From contig NZ_JAAVUQ010000005.1 in assembly GCF_018449515.1 (NCBI RefSeq), forward strand, positions 186,001 through 250,000: a stretch of DNA of 64,000 bases, in the 5' to 3' direction. Below, piece by piece: positions 35,952 to 44,113 of the stretch. Origin of the DNA: Caballeronia sp. dw_19 (lineage in GTDB: Bacteria; Pseudomonadota; Gammaproteobacteria; Burkholderiales; Burkholderiaceae). A model generated the notes under the pieces. That model had not been told where the DNA came from and ran no database searches. It saw only the letters and a list, made by a program, of their open reading frames with translations. Position numbers and translations under genes: made by a program. Numbering within the stretch: the first letter of the stretch is position 1; every line of letters starts with the position of its first letter.

Positions 35952-36533
35952 TTACTCTTCCGTCAGCAGGACTTTCTCCACGCGCCGGTCGGGGACGAGC
36001 CATACGACCGCAACGATCGCGTATAAGGCCGCGGCAACCCACGGCTCCCAAAACGAGGCGGCAATCGCGACGAGATACAGCACCACTGAAATCTTCCCCT
36101 TGCGATCCGCACCGATTGCGCGCTCCAGCATGGAGTTGGCGCCGTGCAGGCTGATCAGCGCGCGCGTGAGGATGTACCACGCGAGCGCCGTCATGAAGAG
36201 ATCGAAGCCGTAAAGCGCGGTGGGCCATGACGCCAGGTGGTTCTCGCCCATCCAGTTGGTGGTGAACGGGAACAGCGACAGCCAGAACAGCACATGGAGG
36301 TTCGCCCACAGCACGCTGCCGTTGACGCGCTTGGCTGCATGCATCAGGTGATGGTGGTTGTTCCAATAGATGCCGACATACACGAAGCTCAGCACGTAGG
36401 CGCAAAACACGGGACCCAGCGCGCTGAGTGACGCCAGATCGGCGCCGTGCGGCACCTTGAGTTCCAGCACCATGATCGTAATGATGATGGCGATCACGCC
36501 ATCGCTGAATGCCTCAATCCGATTCGTGCCCAT
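35952..36533 (-). CDS. TMEM175-family (DUF1211) membrane protein, putative potassium channel
   Basis: Membrane protein of 193 residues. It begins with MGTNRIEAFSDGVIAIIITI, which carries the RxxxFSDxVxAI signature of the bacterial TMEM175 family in the first helix. Further helices are at about 45-65 (VFCAYVLSFVYVGIYW, followed by the HHHLMH turn), 85-100, 105-125 and 150-185. Bacterial members form tetrameric K+ channels. I placed the start at 36533 (GGACGAGG upstream); the frame runs further but without signals. Confidence 0.87.
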   Translation of the reverse strand: MGTNRIEAFSDGVIAIIITIMVLELKVPHGADLASLSALGPVFCAYVLSFVYVGIYWNNHHHLMHAAKRVNGSVLWANLHVLFWLSLFPFTTNWMGENHLASWPTALYGFDLFMTALAWYILTRALISLHGANSMLERAIGADRKGKISVVLYLVAIAASFWEPWVAAALYAIVAVVWLVPDRRVEKVLLTEE

Positions 36534-36718
36534 CCTCGTCCTTTCTCGTGCTTTTTCGTTTTTCGTCGTTTTAACGCTGGGGTTTACGGCCCCAACCCGG
36601 CCGCGCAGCAAATTATGCGCGAGCAGCCTGGCGTTGTCGATTTAGCGCGAACGAGAGAAAGAACGTCGTGGTGTATCGACGCAATGCAGCACATCCAATC
36701 ACCAGGAATCTTCGGACA

Positions 36719-36841
36719 TTATCGCGGAACGCAGGCGTGAAGCCATTGCAGCAGTTGCAACCCTGCTCCGACTGCGAGAATGGCCAGCCCGAGTCCCAGA
36801 CGCGTCCGTTCACGCCATGCGCCGATAGAAACGTCTTTCAT
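36719..36841 (-). CDS. Single-pass 40-residue membrane protein, hypothetical
   Basis: A short gene with a perfect Shine-Dalgarno AGGAGG (complement of 36847-36852) five bases before its ATG. The protein starts MKDVSIGAWRERTRLGLGLA and continues through a hydrophobic stretch ILAVGAGLQLLQWL to a stop at 36719. One membrane helix with a basic N-terminal side is predicted. Codons are host-like. It is separate from the TMEM175 gene downstream by about 190 bp. I do not recognise a family. Confidence 0.6.
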   Translation of the reverse strand: MKDVSIGAWRERTRLGLGLAILAVGAGLQLLQWLHACVPR

Positions 36842-37111
36842 ACTCGCCTCCTGACATCGATGGGTCGACCGTTGATCCCGACTCGTTGATCCCGCCACTC
36901 AGCGACGGCGGATTTTCATGTACCTGAATACGCGAGCGCGGCTTCGAATGGATGCAGGGCGGAGAGAATATTCTTGGGTTTCTATCCCGCGGAATACGGC
37001 GAAAGGTGCCGGGATGATGAATGTGCCCCCCCGCCAGGCGGGCAGACGTGGGACGCCAGCGCCTGTCTGGATTGGCCCGCCCGCCGTCCGATGGTAGAAT
37101 CCCGTCCGCTT

Positions 37112-37196
37112 GGCGGGGTGATGAAATTGGTAAACATAGCGGACTTAAAATCCGCCGCCTAACGGCTTGCCGGTTCAAGTCCGGTCCCCGCTACCA
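37112..37196 (+). tRNA. tRNA-Leu (anticodon TAA)
   Basis: 85-base cloverleaf including encoded CCA (37194-37196). Acceptor GGCGGGG pairs with CCCCGCT with a terminal G-T pair, as in E. coli tRNA-Leu. D-loop TGATGAAATTGGTAAACAT, anticodon stem GCGGA-CTTAAAA-TCCGC with anticodon TAA, long variable arm (GCCTAACGGCTT region) as expected for a class II tRNA, and T-arm GCCGG-TTCAAGT-CCGGT. Discriminator A. Confidence 0.96.
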
Positions 37197-37268
37197 GCGT
37201 CAGATTGCTTGAGCGCCCCTGAACGAATGGGATGTTTTTCTGCCGCGCGAAGATCAACGCGATGATCA

Positions 37269-37284
37269 CTGTATATTCATACAG
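37269..37284. promoter_or_regulatory. Orphan LexA (SOS) box
   Basis: CTGTATATTCATACAG matches the LexA consensus CTGT-N8-ACAG with an AT-rich spacer. It lies between tRNA-Leu and the lipoprotein gene (gap 37197-37471). No SOS gene is obvious on either side; the nearest downstream start is at 37472, about 190 bp away. A reading frame of 65 codons spans the site (37232-37429), but it overlaps the operator and does not look coding. Confidence 0.6.
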
Positions 37285-37471
37285 AAGCGGTTCAACACCG
37301 TTGCGCACTTTCCCGGATTTCATTTGGCTTGGGCTGAAAGGAAACGAGAGAAGCACCGATCGCGCATGGCAGACCGGGCAGACCCGTTTTATCGATGCCG
37401 AAACCGCCAGTCATCCGGTCTTCGCTTAACCGACTGAAGTAGACTGCGCGTCCTACCTAGCGCGAGCCATC

Positions 37472-37843
37472 ATGAAACATCGAACCTTTTATGCGGTGGC
37501 CGCTGCTGCCGTTCTTACCTGCACAGCAGGCTGCACGACTCCTTACCGCAACGGCCAGGAGTGCAAGGCCAGAATGGTCGAGACCTACCCGGCCTCGCAG
37601 CCCAGGTTGAGCTACGAAATACCCCGCGTCTCTTACCAGGGCACGCGTGTGGTGGTTGAAGGCAGCTACACCAAAAAGATTCCGCCGACGGGCATAACCC
37701 CCATCAAGACAACATCGGTGCAGGTACAGGCAGCCGTCGAATGCACGTTCGAAGACGACAAGCTCAAGACGTTCCAGTGGCTGACACCAGCGGATCTCGC
37801 TGAAAAATACCCGCTGAAACCGGGCGCCGAAGCCACGGAGTAA
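37472..37843 (+). CDS. Hypothetical lipoprotein
   Basis: Protein of 123 residues with a lipoprotein signal: MKHRTFYAVAAAAVLTCTAG then Cys (lipobox TAGC, Cys21). The mature part contains paired cysteines (ECKARM near residue 31, VECTF near 90) that could form a disulfide, and a beta-rich middle (SYQGTRVVVEGSYTK). I recognise no named family. It may be under the upstream LexA box, but the distance is large. Confidence 0.72.
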   Translation: MKHRTFYAVAAAAVLTCTAGCTTPYRNGQECKARMVETYPASQPRLSYEIPRVSYQGTRVVVEGSYTKKIPPTGITPIKTTSVQVQAAVECTFEDDKLKTFQWLTPADLAEKYPLKPGAEATE

Positions 37844-38024
37844 GGCTTTTCATCAAGGCCGGAAAATGTGGGCAGATCGACGGGGCAATGAACGTAGAAA
37901 CCTGCTCATGTAGCGGCTCAGTCACCGGCTAACGCCGGACATGGCGGCTGCGGCCAGCGGCCCCTCGTCGTCTTTAGTATCATCGGCGGCTCGCTTCATG
38001 CGTTGAATCCTCGAGGCCTCGCCC

Positions 38025-39248
38025 ATGTCCGCTGCCGCCACCGATTCAAATTCCCACGCCCCGAATCAGCCGCACCACCAGCCCCACCAGCACTACTCGC
38101 GGGCGACGCTGCTCGTCCTGGCGACGATCGCAGGCGTATCGGTCGCGAATATCTATACGAATCAGCCGCTGCTCGCGGCGTTTCGCGCGTCGTTCCCGGA
38201 AAGCGCGGGGATGATCGGCGCGGTGCCTGCCGTCACGCAACTCGGCTACGCGATCGGCATGTTATTGCTAGCGCCGCTCGGCGATCGCTTCGATCGCCGC
38301 CTGATCATCCTTCTGCAACTGGCCGCACTCGGCATCGCGCTCGTTGCGGCAACAGCCGCGCCCACGCTCGGCGTGCTGATCGCCGCGAGCCTGGCGCTCG
38401 GTATCGTGGCAACCATCGCGCAACAAGCCGTGCCGTTCGCCGCCGAACTCGCGCCTCCCGCGCAACGCGGTCACGCGGTCGGCACGGTGATGAGCGGCTT
38501 GCTGATCGGCATTCTCCTTGCGCGCACGGTCTCGGGTTTCGTCGCGGAGTATTTCGGCTGGCGAGCAGTGTATGGCGCCTCCGTCGGCGCGACCATCGGG
38601 CTCGCTATCCTCGTGGTCATGCGCCTGCCGCGCAGCAAACCGACTTCCACGCTGCCGTACGGCCGGCTGCTCGTGTCGATGTGGCATCTCGTGGTCGAGT
38701 CGCCGGCGCTGCGCGAGGCGTCGATGACTGGAGGCGCCCTGTTCGCGGCCTTCAGCATCTTCTGGTCGGTGCTCACGTTGTTGCTCGCGGGCGAGCCGTT
38801 CCATCTCGGCCCTCAGGCGGCCGGGCTGTTCGGCATTGTCGGTGCAGCGGGCGCACTGGCCGCGCCGCTCGCCGGCAAGTCCGCGGACAAGCGCGGGCCG
38901 CGCGCGGTGGTGTCGCTGTGCATCGTGCTCGTGGCTGTGTCGTTCGTGGTGTTCGCGCTGTCGGGACGCAGCCTCGTGGGACTGGTGATCGGCGTGATCG
39001 TGCTCGATGTGGGCGTGCAAGCCGCGCAGATATCGAATCAATCGAGAATCTACGCGCTCAAGCCCGAGGCGCGCAGCCGTGTGAATACCGTGTACATGGT
39101 GGTCTATTTCATTGGCGGCGCCGTGGGGTCGGCTGTTGCATCGCTGGCATGGCATGCGTTCGGATGGGTCGGCGTGTGTATTGCGGGATTGGCGGCCACC
39201 GGGCTTGCCGGCCTGAGCCATTCGCGCAGCCGTTCGAAAAGCGCCTGA
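38025..39248 (+). CDS. MFS exporter (YnfM/AraJ-like)
   Basis: Inner-membrane transporter of 407 residues with 12 predicted helices, in the drug/sugar efflux group of the major facilitator superfamily. It begins with a polar, His-rich tail (HAPNQPHHQPHQHYSR) that could bind metal but is not conserved in the family as far as I know. Helix 1 ANIYTNQPLLAAF and the A-loop LLLAPLGDRFDRRLII are typical of YnfM-like proteins. Substrate unknown. Confidence 0.85.
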   Translation: MSAAATDSNSHAPNQPHHQPHQHYSRATLLVLATIAGVSVANIYTNQPLLAAFRASFPESAGMIGAVPAVTQLGYAIGMLLLAPLGDRFDRRLIILLQLAALGIALVAATAAPTLGVLIAASLALGIVATIAQQAVPFAAELAPPAQRGHAVGTVMSGLLIGILLARTVSGFVAEYFGWRAVYGASVGATIGLAILVVMRLPRSKPTSTLPYGRLLVSMWHLVVESPALREASMTGGALFAAFSIFWSVLTLLLAGEPFHLGPQAAGLFGIVGAAGALAAPLAGKSADKRGPRAVVSLCIVLVAVSFVVFALSGRSLVGLVIGVIVLDVGVQAAQISNQSRIYALKPEARSRVNTVYMVVYFIGGAVGSAVASLAWHAFGWVGVCIAGLAATGLAGLSHSRSRSKSA

Positions 39249-39306
39249 GCCGGAGGTCTGATCAAGGCAGGCGTGACTCACGCGCCTGATCACGCTCAGT
39301 CCCCGC

Positions 39307-39732
39307 TTAATCCCGCGCGCGGGCGTAATGATGCAGCGCGTCGAGAACGCGGTCGAATTCCAGGGATTTATCGAAGAAATGGCGCACGCCGTATTGCAGG
39401 CAGCGCTCGCGGTACGCCGGCAGTGCATGGTTCGTGAGCACGGCGGCGAAGGTCGAATCGGTCATTCCGGTGCGTTGCAGATACGCCAGCACCTCGACGC
39501 CGGAACCGTGCTTCAGTTGCAGATCAACAATCACGGCGTCGAATCCCTGCGCTTCCAGCAGACCGATCGCCGTCTCGGGCGTGTCCGCCCAAGCGGTGAC
39601 GCGCAGCTCACCGGACGCATCGATCGCTTCCACCAGGCTGCGCCGGATCAACGGCGAGTCTTCGATCAACAGCACGCTCAGCGGCCGCTTGTGCGCGAGA
39701 CCGGTTTTATCGACGCTCGTTTGTTGGCCCAC
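39307..39732 (-). CDS. Stand-alone response-regulator receiver domain
   Basis: Receiver-only protein of about 141 residues without output domain. Acidic pocket VLLIEDSP near residue 20, phospho-acceptor Asp in VIVDLQLKHG near 69, and Lys in FFDKSLEF near 122. It lies 4 bp or so after the LuxR-type regulator gene on the same strand. AGGAGG (39742-39747) overlaps that gene's stop; the first GTG (39741) is directly adjacent to it, so the GTG at 39732, nine bases on, is the better start. It may act as a phosphate sink or modulator for the adjacent two-component pair. Confidence 0.85.
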   Translation of the reverse strand: MGQQTSVDKTGLAHKRPLSVLLIEDSPLIRRSLVEAIDASGELRVTAWADTPETAIGLLEAQGFDAVIVDLQLKHGSGVEVLAYLQRTGMTDSTFAAVLTNHALPAYRERCLQYGVRHFFDKSLEFDRVLDALHHYARARD

Positions 39733-39745
39733 GGCGGGCACCCTC

Positions 39746-40378
39746 CTACTCGATCAAGCCATTCTTGATCGCGTAATACGTTAGATCGGCATTGTTCGCG
39801 AGCCGCATTTTTTCGAGAACGCGTGCGCGATATGTGCTGATCGTCTTCACCGATAAATGCAGCTCCTCCGCTATTTCGGTCGGAATCTGGCCGCCCGCAA
39901 GCTTGCAAAAAATCTGGAACTCGCGCTCGGACAAGGCTTCGTGCGGCCGTTCGGTGGCGGGTTTTTCGAGCTTGTCGGCGAGTGCGTCGGCAATGAACTC
40001 CGACAGGTAGCGGTGGCCCCGCGCCACCGTCCGAATGGCACGCACGATTTCGTCGGGCGCCGCGTCCTTGTTGAGATACCCGTTGGCACCGGCGCGCAGC
40101 AGATTGATCGCGTACTGGCTTTCCGGATAACCCGACAGCATCAGCACGCCCTGCTCCGGGCGGATCTGCTTGATCACGCGTAACGTATCTATACCGTTCT
40201 TATCCGGCATCGCGATGTCCAGCAGCACCACGTCGAACGCGCTTTCGCGCACGAGCGCGATGGTTTCGTCACCGGTGGACGCTTCGGCGGCGACTTCCAT
40301 GTCGGGTTCATCGGCGACGAATTGCCGGAATCCGCTCCGCACAATGGCGTGGTCGTCCGCTATCAACACTCGAATCAT
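39746..40378 (-). CDS. NarL/FixJ-family response regulator
   Basis: DNA-binding regulator of 210 residues. Receiver: VLIADDHAIVRSGF near residue 4, phospho-acceptor Asp in VVLLDIAMPDKNG near 54, Lys in LNKDAAPDE. Output: LuxR-type helix-turn-helix LSEREFQIFCKLAGGQIPTE with LSVKTISTYRARVLEKM at the end. The sequence is of the BvgA/UhpA type. Its likely partner is the NarX-type kinase encoded divergently at 41995; between them lie stress-type genes (ferritin-like, DUF1328), which suggests a stress regulon. Confidence 0.9.
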   Translation of the reverse strand: MIRVLIADDHAIVRSGFRQFVADEPDMEVAAEASTGDETIALVRESAFDVVLLDIAMPDKNGIDTLRVIKQIRPEQGVLMLSGYPESQYAINLLRAGANGYLNKDAAPDEIVRAIRTVARGHRYLSEFIADALADKLEKPATERPHEALSEREFQIFCKLAGGQIPTEIAEELHLSVKTISTYRARVLEKMRLANNADLTYYAIKNGLIE

Positions 40379-40420
40379 CTGCGCTGCCTGCAGCCGTTTT
40401 TATCGTGAATCATTGTACTG

Positions 40421-40456
40421 ACGACGCGCGGCGGGAGTCATCCCGCCGCGCGTCGT
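40421..40456. terminator. Perfect 16-bp palindrome, terminator-like
   Basis: ACGACGCGCGGCGGGA (40421-40436), loop GTCA, and the exact complement (40441-40456), between the ferritin-like gene and the regulator downstream. No T-run follows on the minus strand, so the role could be Rho-independent pausing, mRNA protection or protein binding. Confidence 0.5.
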
Positions 40457-40504
40457 CCCGGGGCTTCTTCAGCATTCTTTTTACCGCTAAATGCGCGGTT
40501 CGGG

Positions 40505-41098
40505 TCAGCCGTCGAGGCCGTCGAGCAGATCGGCCATGTCGTCGGCGTGCTCTTCCTCGACCGCCAGGATCGTTTCGAAGATCCGGCGCGTGGTGACATC
40601 CTTTTCGCCGAGGTAGCGAACGATTTCACTATATGTATCGATCGCAATGCGTTCCGCTATCAGGTTCTCGCGAATCATGTCGATCAGATTGCTGCCTTCC
40701 TTGTACTCGGAATGCGAGCGTGACGCGAGACTGTCGGGTGCGAAATTCGGCTCGCCGCCCAACTGGACGATGCGCTCGGCGATGGTGTCGGCATGTTCCT
40801 GCTCTTCGGTCGCGTGCTGCGCGAATTCCGACGCGACAGCTTCCGAATGGATGCCCTTCGCCATGAAATAGTGGCGTTTGTAGCGCAGCGTGCAGACAAT
40901 CTCCGTTGCAAGTGAATCGTTCAGCAGCTTCAGCACGGCTTCCTTGTCCGCGCCATACGTCGACGTGACCGAGCCATCGTCCATGTGCTGACGCGCGCTG
41001 GCGCGAATTTTTTCCATGTCCAGTACGAACGGATCGGATTTCCGGCCGGGTTCCTTCGATTGTGCCGGGGCAGCTTTTACAGCAGACGATTTCGACAT
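40505..41098 (-). CDS. Ferritin-like (bacterioferritin/Dps-type) protein
   Basis: Four-helix-bundle protein of 197 residues. Di-iron ligands are visible: Glu in LLNDSLATEIVCTLRY near residue 67, ExxH in ATEEQEHADTIAERI near 100, Glu in ENLIAERIAIDTYSEIV near 145 and ExxH in ILAVEEEHADDMADLL near 182. The spacing fits bacterioferritin/ferritin-like proteins. The first 40 residues are polar and probably flexible (SSAVKAAPAQSKEPGRKSDP). It would store iron or detoxify peroxide. It neighbours two DUF1328 genes and a two-component system, which suggests stress induction. Confidence 0.87.
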   Translation of the reverse strand: MSKSSAVKAAPAQSKEPGRKSDPFVLDMEKIRASARQHMDDGSVTSTYGADKEAVLKLLNDSLATEIVCTLRYKRHYFMAKGIHSEAVASEFAQHATEEQEHADTIAERIVQLGGEPNFAPDSLASRSHSEYKEGSNLIDMIRENLIAERIAIDTYSEIVRYLGEKDVTTRRIFETILAVEEEHADDMADLLDGLDG

Positions 41099-41261
41099 TG
41101 ATGTGCTCCAGAAAGAGAATGGATCTTTTGTTCGGCGGTTGAAGAGGTTCGACAGGTTCGTGACGGCAGCCTCGCCGGATATAGACCCGGACTGCCGTCC
41201 TCAGTCACTTTTGCTCAGTCACTTTGTTACGGCTCGCATACCGCGTGCCTGCTCGCTAACA

Positions 41262-41423
41262 TCACGTTCGAAACACGCCCAGCAGCAACGTAACAACGAA
41301 AACCACGAGAAAGATGTAGAACAGGATCTTCGCGATCTCCGCAGCCCCTGCTGCAATCCCGGTAAAGCCGAACACAGCCGCGATAATCGCGATGATGAAA
41401 AAAACGACCGCGTAATGGAGCAT
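41262..41423 (-). CDS. DUF1328 (YtjA-like) small membrane protein, copy 1
   Basis: 53-residue protein with two membrane helices: [20 protein letters not shown], the [15 protein letters not shown] turn that marks the family, and [16 protein letters not shown]. Start chosen at the ATG 41423, with GGAAGG-like sequence before it. Function of the family is unknown; members are often stress-induced. It is followed by the ferritin-like gene. Confidence 0.85.
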   Translation of the reverse strand: MLHYAVVFFIIAIIAAVFGFTGIAAGAAEIAKILFYIFLVVFVVTLLLGVFRT

Positions 41424-41597
41424 GGCAACCTTCCATCTCGTTGGGTTCTTATGGGCCTGGGATCGGGCATCGAATCCGGCTTTCAGGACGACTCGGGTGG
41501 ACGATTGCCATACAGCGTGAAGTCGGCCACCCGTCGAACAGGGTTCAGATAAAGCCGCTCGAAGCATGCGAGATTCAAGTACCGATGGCTACAGCCG

Positions 41598-41774
41598 CTA
41601 ATCGACTATTTTCTTCGTCACGATAAAACCGAGCACGAGGAATACCACGCACAAGATCAGGAACAGCACGAACAGGAACTTCGCGATGCTGGCCGCGCCC
41701 GCTGCCACGCCGGTGAAGCCCAGCAAGCCCGCGACGATGGCGACAATGGCGAAAAACAATGCCCACTTCAACAT
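41598..41774 (-). CDS. DUF1328 (YtjA-like) small membrane protein, copy 2
   Basis: 58-residue paralogue of the previous gene, 174 bp upstream of it on the same strand. It reads [20 protein letters not shown], then [15 protein letters not shown], then a second helix and a basic end VTKKIVD. GGGATC-type sequence precedes the ATG at 41774. The two copies differ at many positions, so the duplication is old or they were acquired separately. Confidence 0.85.
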   Translation of the reverse strand: MLKWALFFAIVAIVAGLLGFTGVAAGAASIAKFLFVLFLILCVVFLVLGFIVTKKIVD

Positions 41775-41994
41775 GATCGGATCCCCAATAAAGTTGGACT
41801 AGTAACAGGATGTTAGCGACGCGGTTATGGGCTGCCATCTGGATGCACGCCGTTTTTCGTGTAGGACATCACCGACAAACGCTTTCAATTCACTTCTGGC
41901 CTGCCACCGATCAAGCGCTAGCCAAACATAATTCGATCAGCCCGCCGCGGCGTGAAAAGTTACACTGGCCGGACAGAAAACCCGGCGACTCCCT

Positions 41995-43401
41995 ATGACT
42001 TCCTCTTTGCACGAAGGCGGCGCGGCGAATCCGGTAGCAGGCGTCACGCGGCGCGCAACCCGGTTCAGCGCGCGTCTGAACGGCTGGATGCGCCGCTGGA
42101 GCTGGGCCGTCGCAATGACCGTCGCCATTGTGATTACCGTTGGCGGCCTCGTGATACTCGAATCGGGCCGCATGCGCATTGCCGCGGAATATGAGACCGC
42201 GCTCGACGCGAAAGGCGCCACCACGCAGTTGACCGCGCTGGCGGCGGACATCGCGTCGCTGACTGCCGATGAACGCGCGTTCCGCCTGGCGCCCGGCAAC
42301 ACCTACACCGCCCACTACAACGCAGCGGCGGCGAGGATCAAACAAACGGTTGCGTCGCTGGATGCGTACTATCGCCAAAAAGCGGACGACACCGCGCTCG
42401 CCAGTTTCAGGCAAGTCAGCGCAATCCTCGATGCCCGGATCAATGCGGGACTAGCCGCTCGCTCCGGTTCAGACGCTGCATCGAGTACCGATATCCTCGA
42501 CAGCGCGCTCGCCCTGCTGCGTGTGAATGAAGAACGCCGGGCGCAGTCCGCGCTCGATGCGAGCCGCGCCGACCAACGCATTTCCACGTTCTGCGTGGGC
42601 GCGTTGTGCGCGTTGAATATCGTGTTGTTCCTGCTGTTGTTTCGCAATCTCGGTATCCAGCTGGACAAGCAGGATCGTGTGCAGCAAAAGCTGATTACGC
42701 AGCAAGAGGAGCTCGACCAGCTAGTGTTCGACCGCACGCGGCAACTTGAAGCGCTCGCGTGGCATTTGCAATCGGTGAGTGAAAACGAGAAGACCCAGCT
42801 TGCCCGCGAACTGCACGATGAACTCGGTTCGATCCTGACGGCCAGCAAGATGGATGTGGCGTGGGTCAACAACAAGCTCAAGGGCGCCGAGCCCGCGATG
42901 GCCGAGAAACTTGGCCGTGCGCTCGCGAACCTTGATCAGGGGATTGCGCTGAAGCGGCGGATTATCGAAGACATGCGGCCAACCGTTCTTGCCAATTTCG
43001 GGCTGGTCACGGCGTTGCGCACCCTCGCCGATGAAACCGCGCAACGCACCGGCTGGACGCTCGAACTCGCGCTCCCCGCCGACGACATCAAGCTCGGTGA
43101 AGAAGTCGAAATCGCGTTGTTCCGGGTCGCGCAGGAATCGCTGACGAACGCGGCCAAATACGCGCGGGCGTCGAGCGTGTCGATTGCGCTGGCGCTGGAT
43201 GACGAGCGGGTATCGATGCATATCGCCGATGACGGCGTCGGCATCCGCCCACAGGACCTGCAGCGCACGCATACGCATGGACTGCTGGGCATGCGCCAGC
43301 GGGTCAGCGCGCGCGGCGGCCGTATCGAGATCGAACGACGCCAGCCGCGTGGCACTGATATCCGCGTCACCATGCCCCGCGTGCGTAACTTCGATGCTTA
43401 A
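41995..43401 (+). CDS. NarX-type sensor histidine kinase (HisKA_3) with CHASE3-like input
   Basis: Membrane sensor kinase of 468 residues. Two membrane segments (about 40-58, VAMTVAIVITVGGLVILES, and 195-215, FCVGALCALNIVLFLLLF) flank a helical periplasmic domain of about 140 residues resembling CHASE3. Then come a coiled coil (QQKLITQQEELDQL), the HisKA_3 dimerisation domain with phospho-acceptor in LARELHDELGSIL near residue 277, and a HATPase domain (QESLTNAAKYARA, DDGVGI, THGLLGMRQRVSARGG). It is transcribed divergently from the regulator cluster at 39307-41774. The start is the ATG at 41995 or a slightly later one; no strong ribosome site is visible. Confidence 0.88.
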   Translation: MTSSLHEGGAANPVAGVTRRATRFSARLNGWMRRWSWAVAMTVAIVITVGGLVILESGRMRIAAEYETALDAKGATTQLTALAADIASLTADERAFRLAPGNTYTAHYNAAAARIKQTVASLDAYYRQKADDTALASFRQVSAILDARINAGLAARSGSDAASSTDILDSALALLRVNEERRAQSALDASRADQRISTFCVGALCALNIVLFLLLFRNLGIQLDKQDRVQQKLITQQEELDQLVFDRTRQLEALAWHLQSVSENEKTQLARELHDELGSILTASKMDVAWVNNKLKGAEPAMAEKLGRALANLDQGIALKRRIIEDMRPTVLANFGLVTALRTLADETAQRTGWTLELALPADDIKLGEEVEIALFRVAQESLTNAAKYARASSVSIALALDDERVSMHIADDGVGIRPQDLQRTHTHGLLGMRQRVSARGGRIEIERRQPRGTDIRVTMPRVRNFDA

Positions 43402-43767
43402 GGGTCCACCGCCTGTTGGCTCTTTACCTGGCGCTCGCACTACGCTTGTAGGACGGCGCCGACACAAGTTGCAGACTGCTCCTACACGATAAAAACATCC
43501 GCGCCTACAGCTTGCGAACGCGCAGTTTTTTATGATTCTTCAGACCGGCATGGTCGATCGAAGCGGCAGTCGTCATGGGTTTTGTTGCTTGTTCAAGCCC
43601 GGCAAAACTGTTTCAAGGATCGGTCGTTGCCAAGGCCGCAATGTGTCGGGCAACTGCTTTTGCAGGCGCTTTTGCAGCCGGACACCGGTGGCCAGGATTC
43701 GAACATCGGGCACGCTCTCATGGCCGAACGGCCAGCGGACCCGCATCAAACTCAAGGGGAATTGCTC
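43402..43767. other. Gap between the sensor kinase and the entericidin gene
   Basis: 366 bp in which I see no convincing gene or structured element. Frames present here have poor codon usage. Confidence 0.4.
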
Positions 43768-43908
43768 ATGACTCGACTTATCGCTTTGCTGTTGATCGTT
43801 GGAACTGCCGCACTTGCAGCTTGCAATACAGTGGCCGGCGCCGGCCAGGACCTTTCGAAGGGCGGCAACGCCATCACGAATTCGGCCGATAAGCACAACG
43901 CGGAGTAA
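43768..43908 (+). CDS. Entericidin A/B-family small lipoprotein
   Basis: 46-residue lipoprotein. MTRLIALLLIVGTAALAACN is a complete lipoprotein signal with lipobox LAAC (Cys19); the mature peptide TVAGAGQDLSKGGNAITN matches the entericidin pattern. Entericidins are membrane-active peptides induced in stationary phase or osmotic stress. AAGGGGAA lies upstream of the ATG at 43768. A strong terminator follows after 140 bp. Confidence 0.9.
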   Translation: MTRLIALLLIVGTAALAACNTVAGAGQDLSKGGNAITNSADKHNAE

Positions 43909-44049
43909 GTAAGCTGGCGACAGATAGCTGGCGGTTAGTGAATTAGCGGCCGCCGGCAATGTGCCTACTGCTGTCTTCACTGGCTCCCAGGTTTTGTGAC
44001 CCCGCGCCCACGACGGAACGGGTCGTGAGATCCGATCAAACCGACGATC

Positions 44050-44083
44050 AAAAAGAACCTCCCTTAGCGGAGGTTCTTTTTTT
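44050..44083. terminator. Bidirectional terminator between the entericidin and Fic genes
   Basis: 12-bp stem AAAAGAACCTCC (44051-44062) with GGAGGTTCTTTT (44069-44080) and a run of seven T; the A-rich 5' side gives a T-run on the other strand too. Confidence 0.93.
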
Positions 44084-44113
44084 GTGTCTTGGCTAAAGAC
44101 CCACGAACGCGCA

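Noticed and set aside
37159..37356. 65-codon minus-strand frame ending in GTGLEPASR
   Set aside because: It overlaps the tRNA-Leu gene; the GTGLEPASR ending is the well-known false translation of a tRNA 3' part.
37232..37429. 65-codon plus-strand frame over the LexA box
   Set aside because: The operator lies inside it, the codon use is unlike the host and no ribosome site is present.
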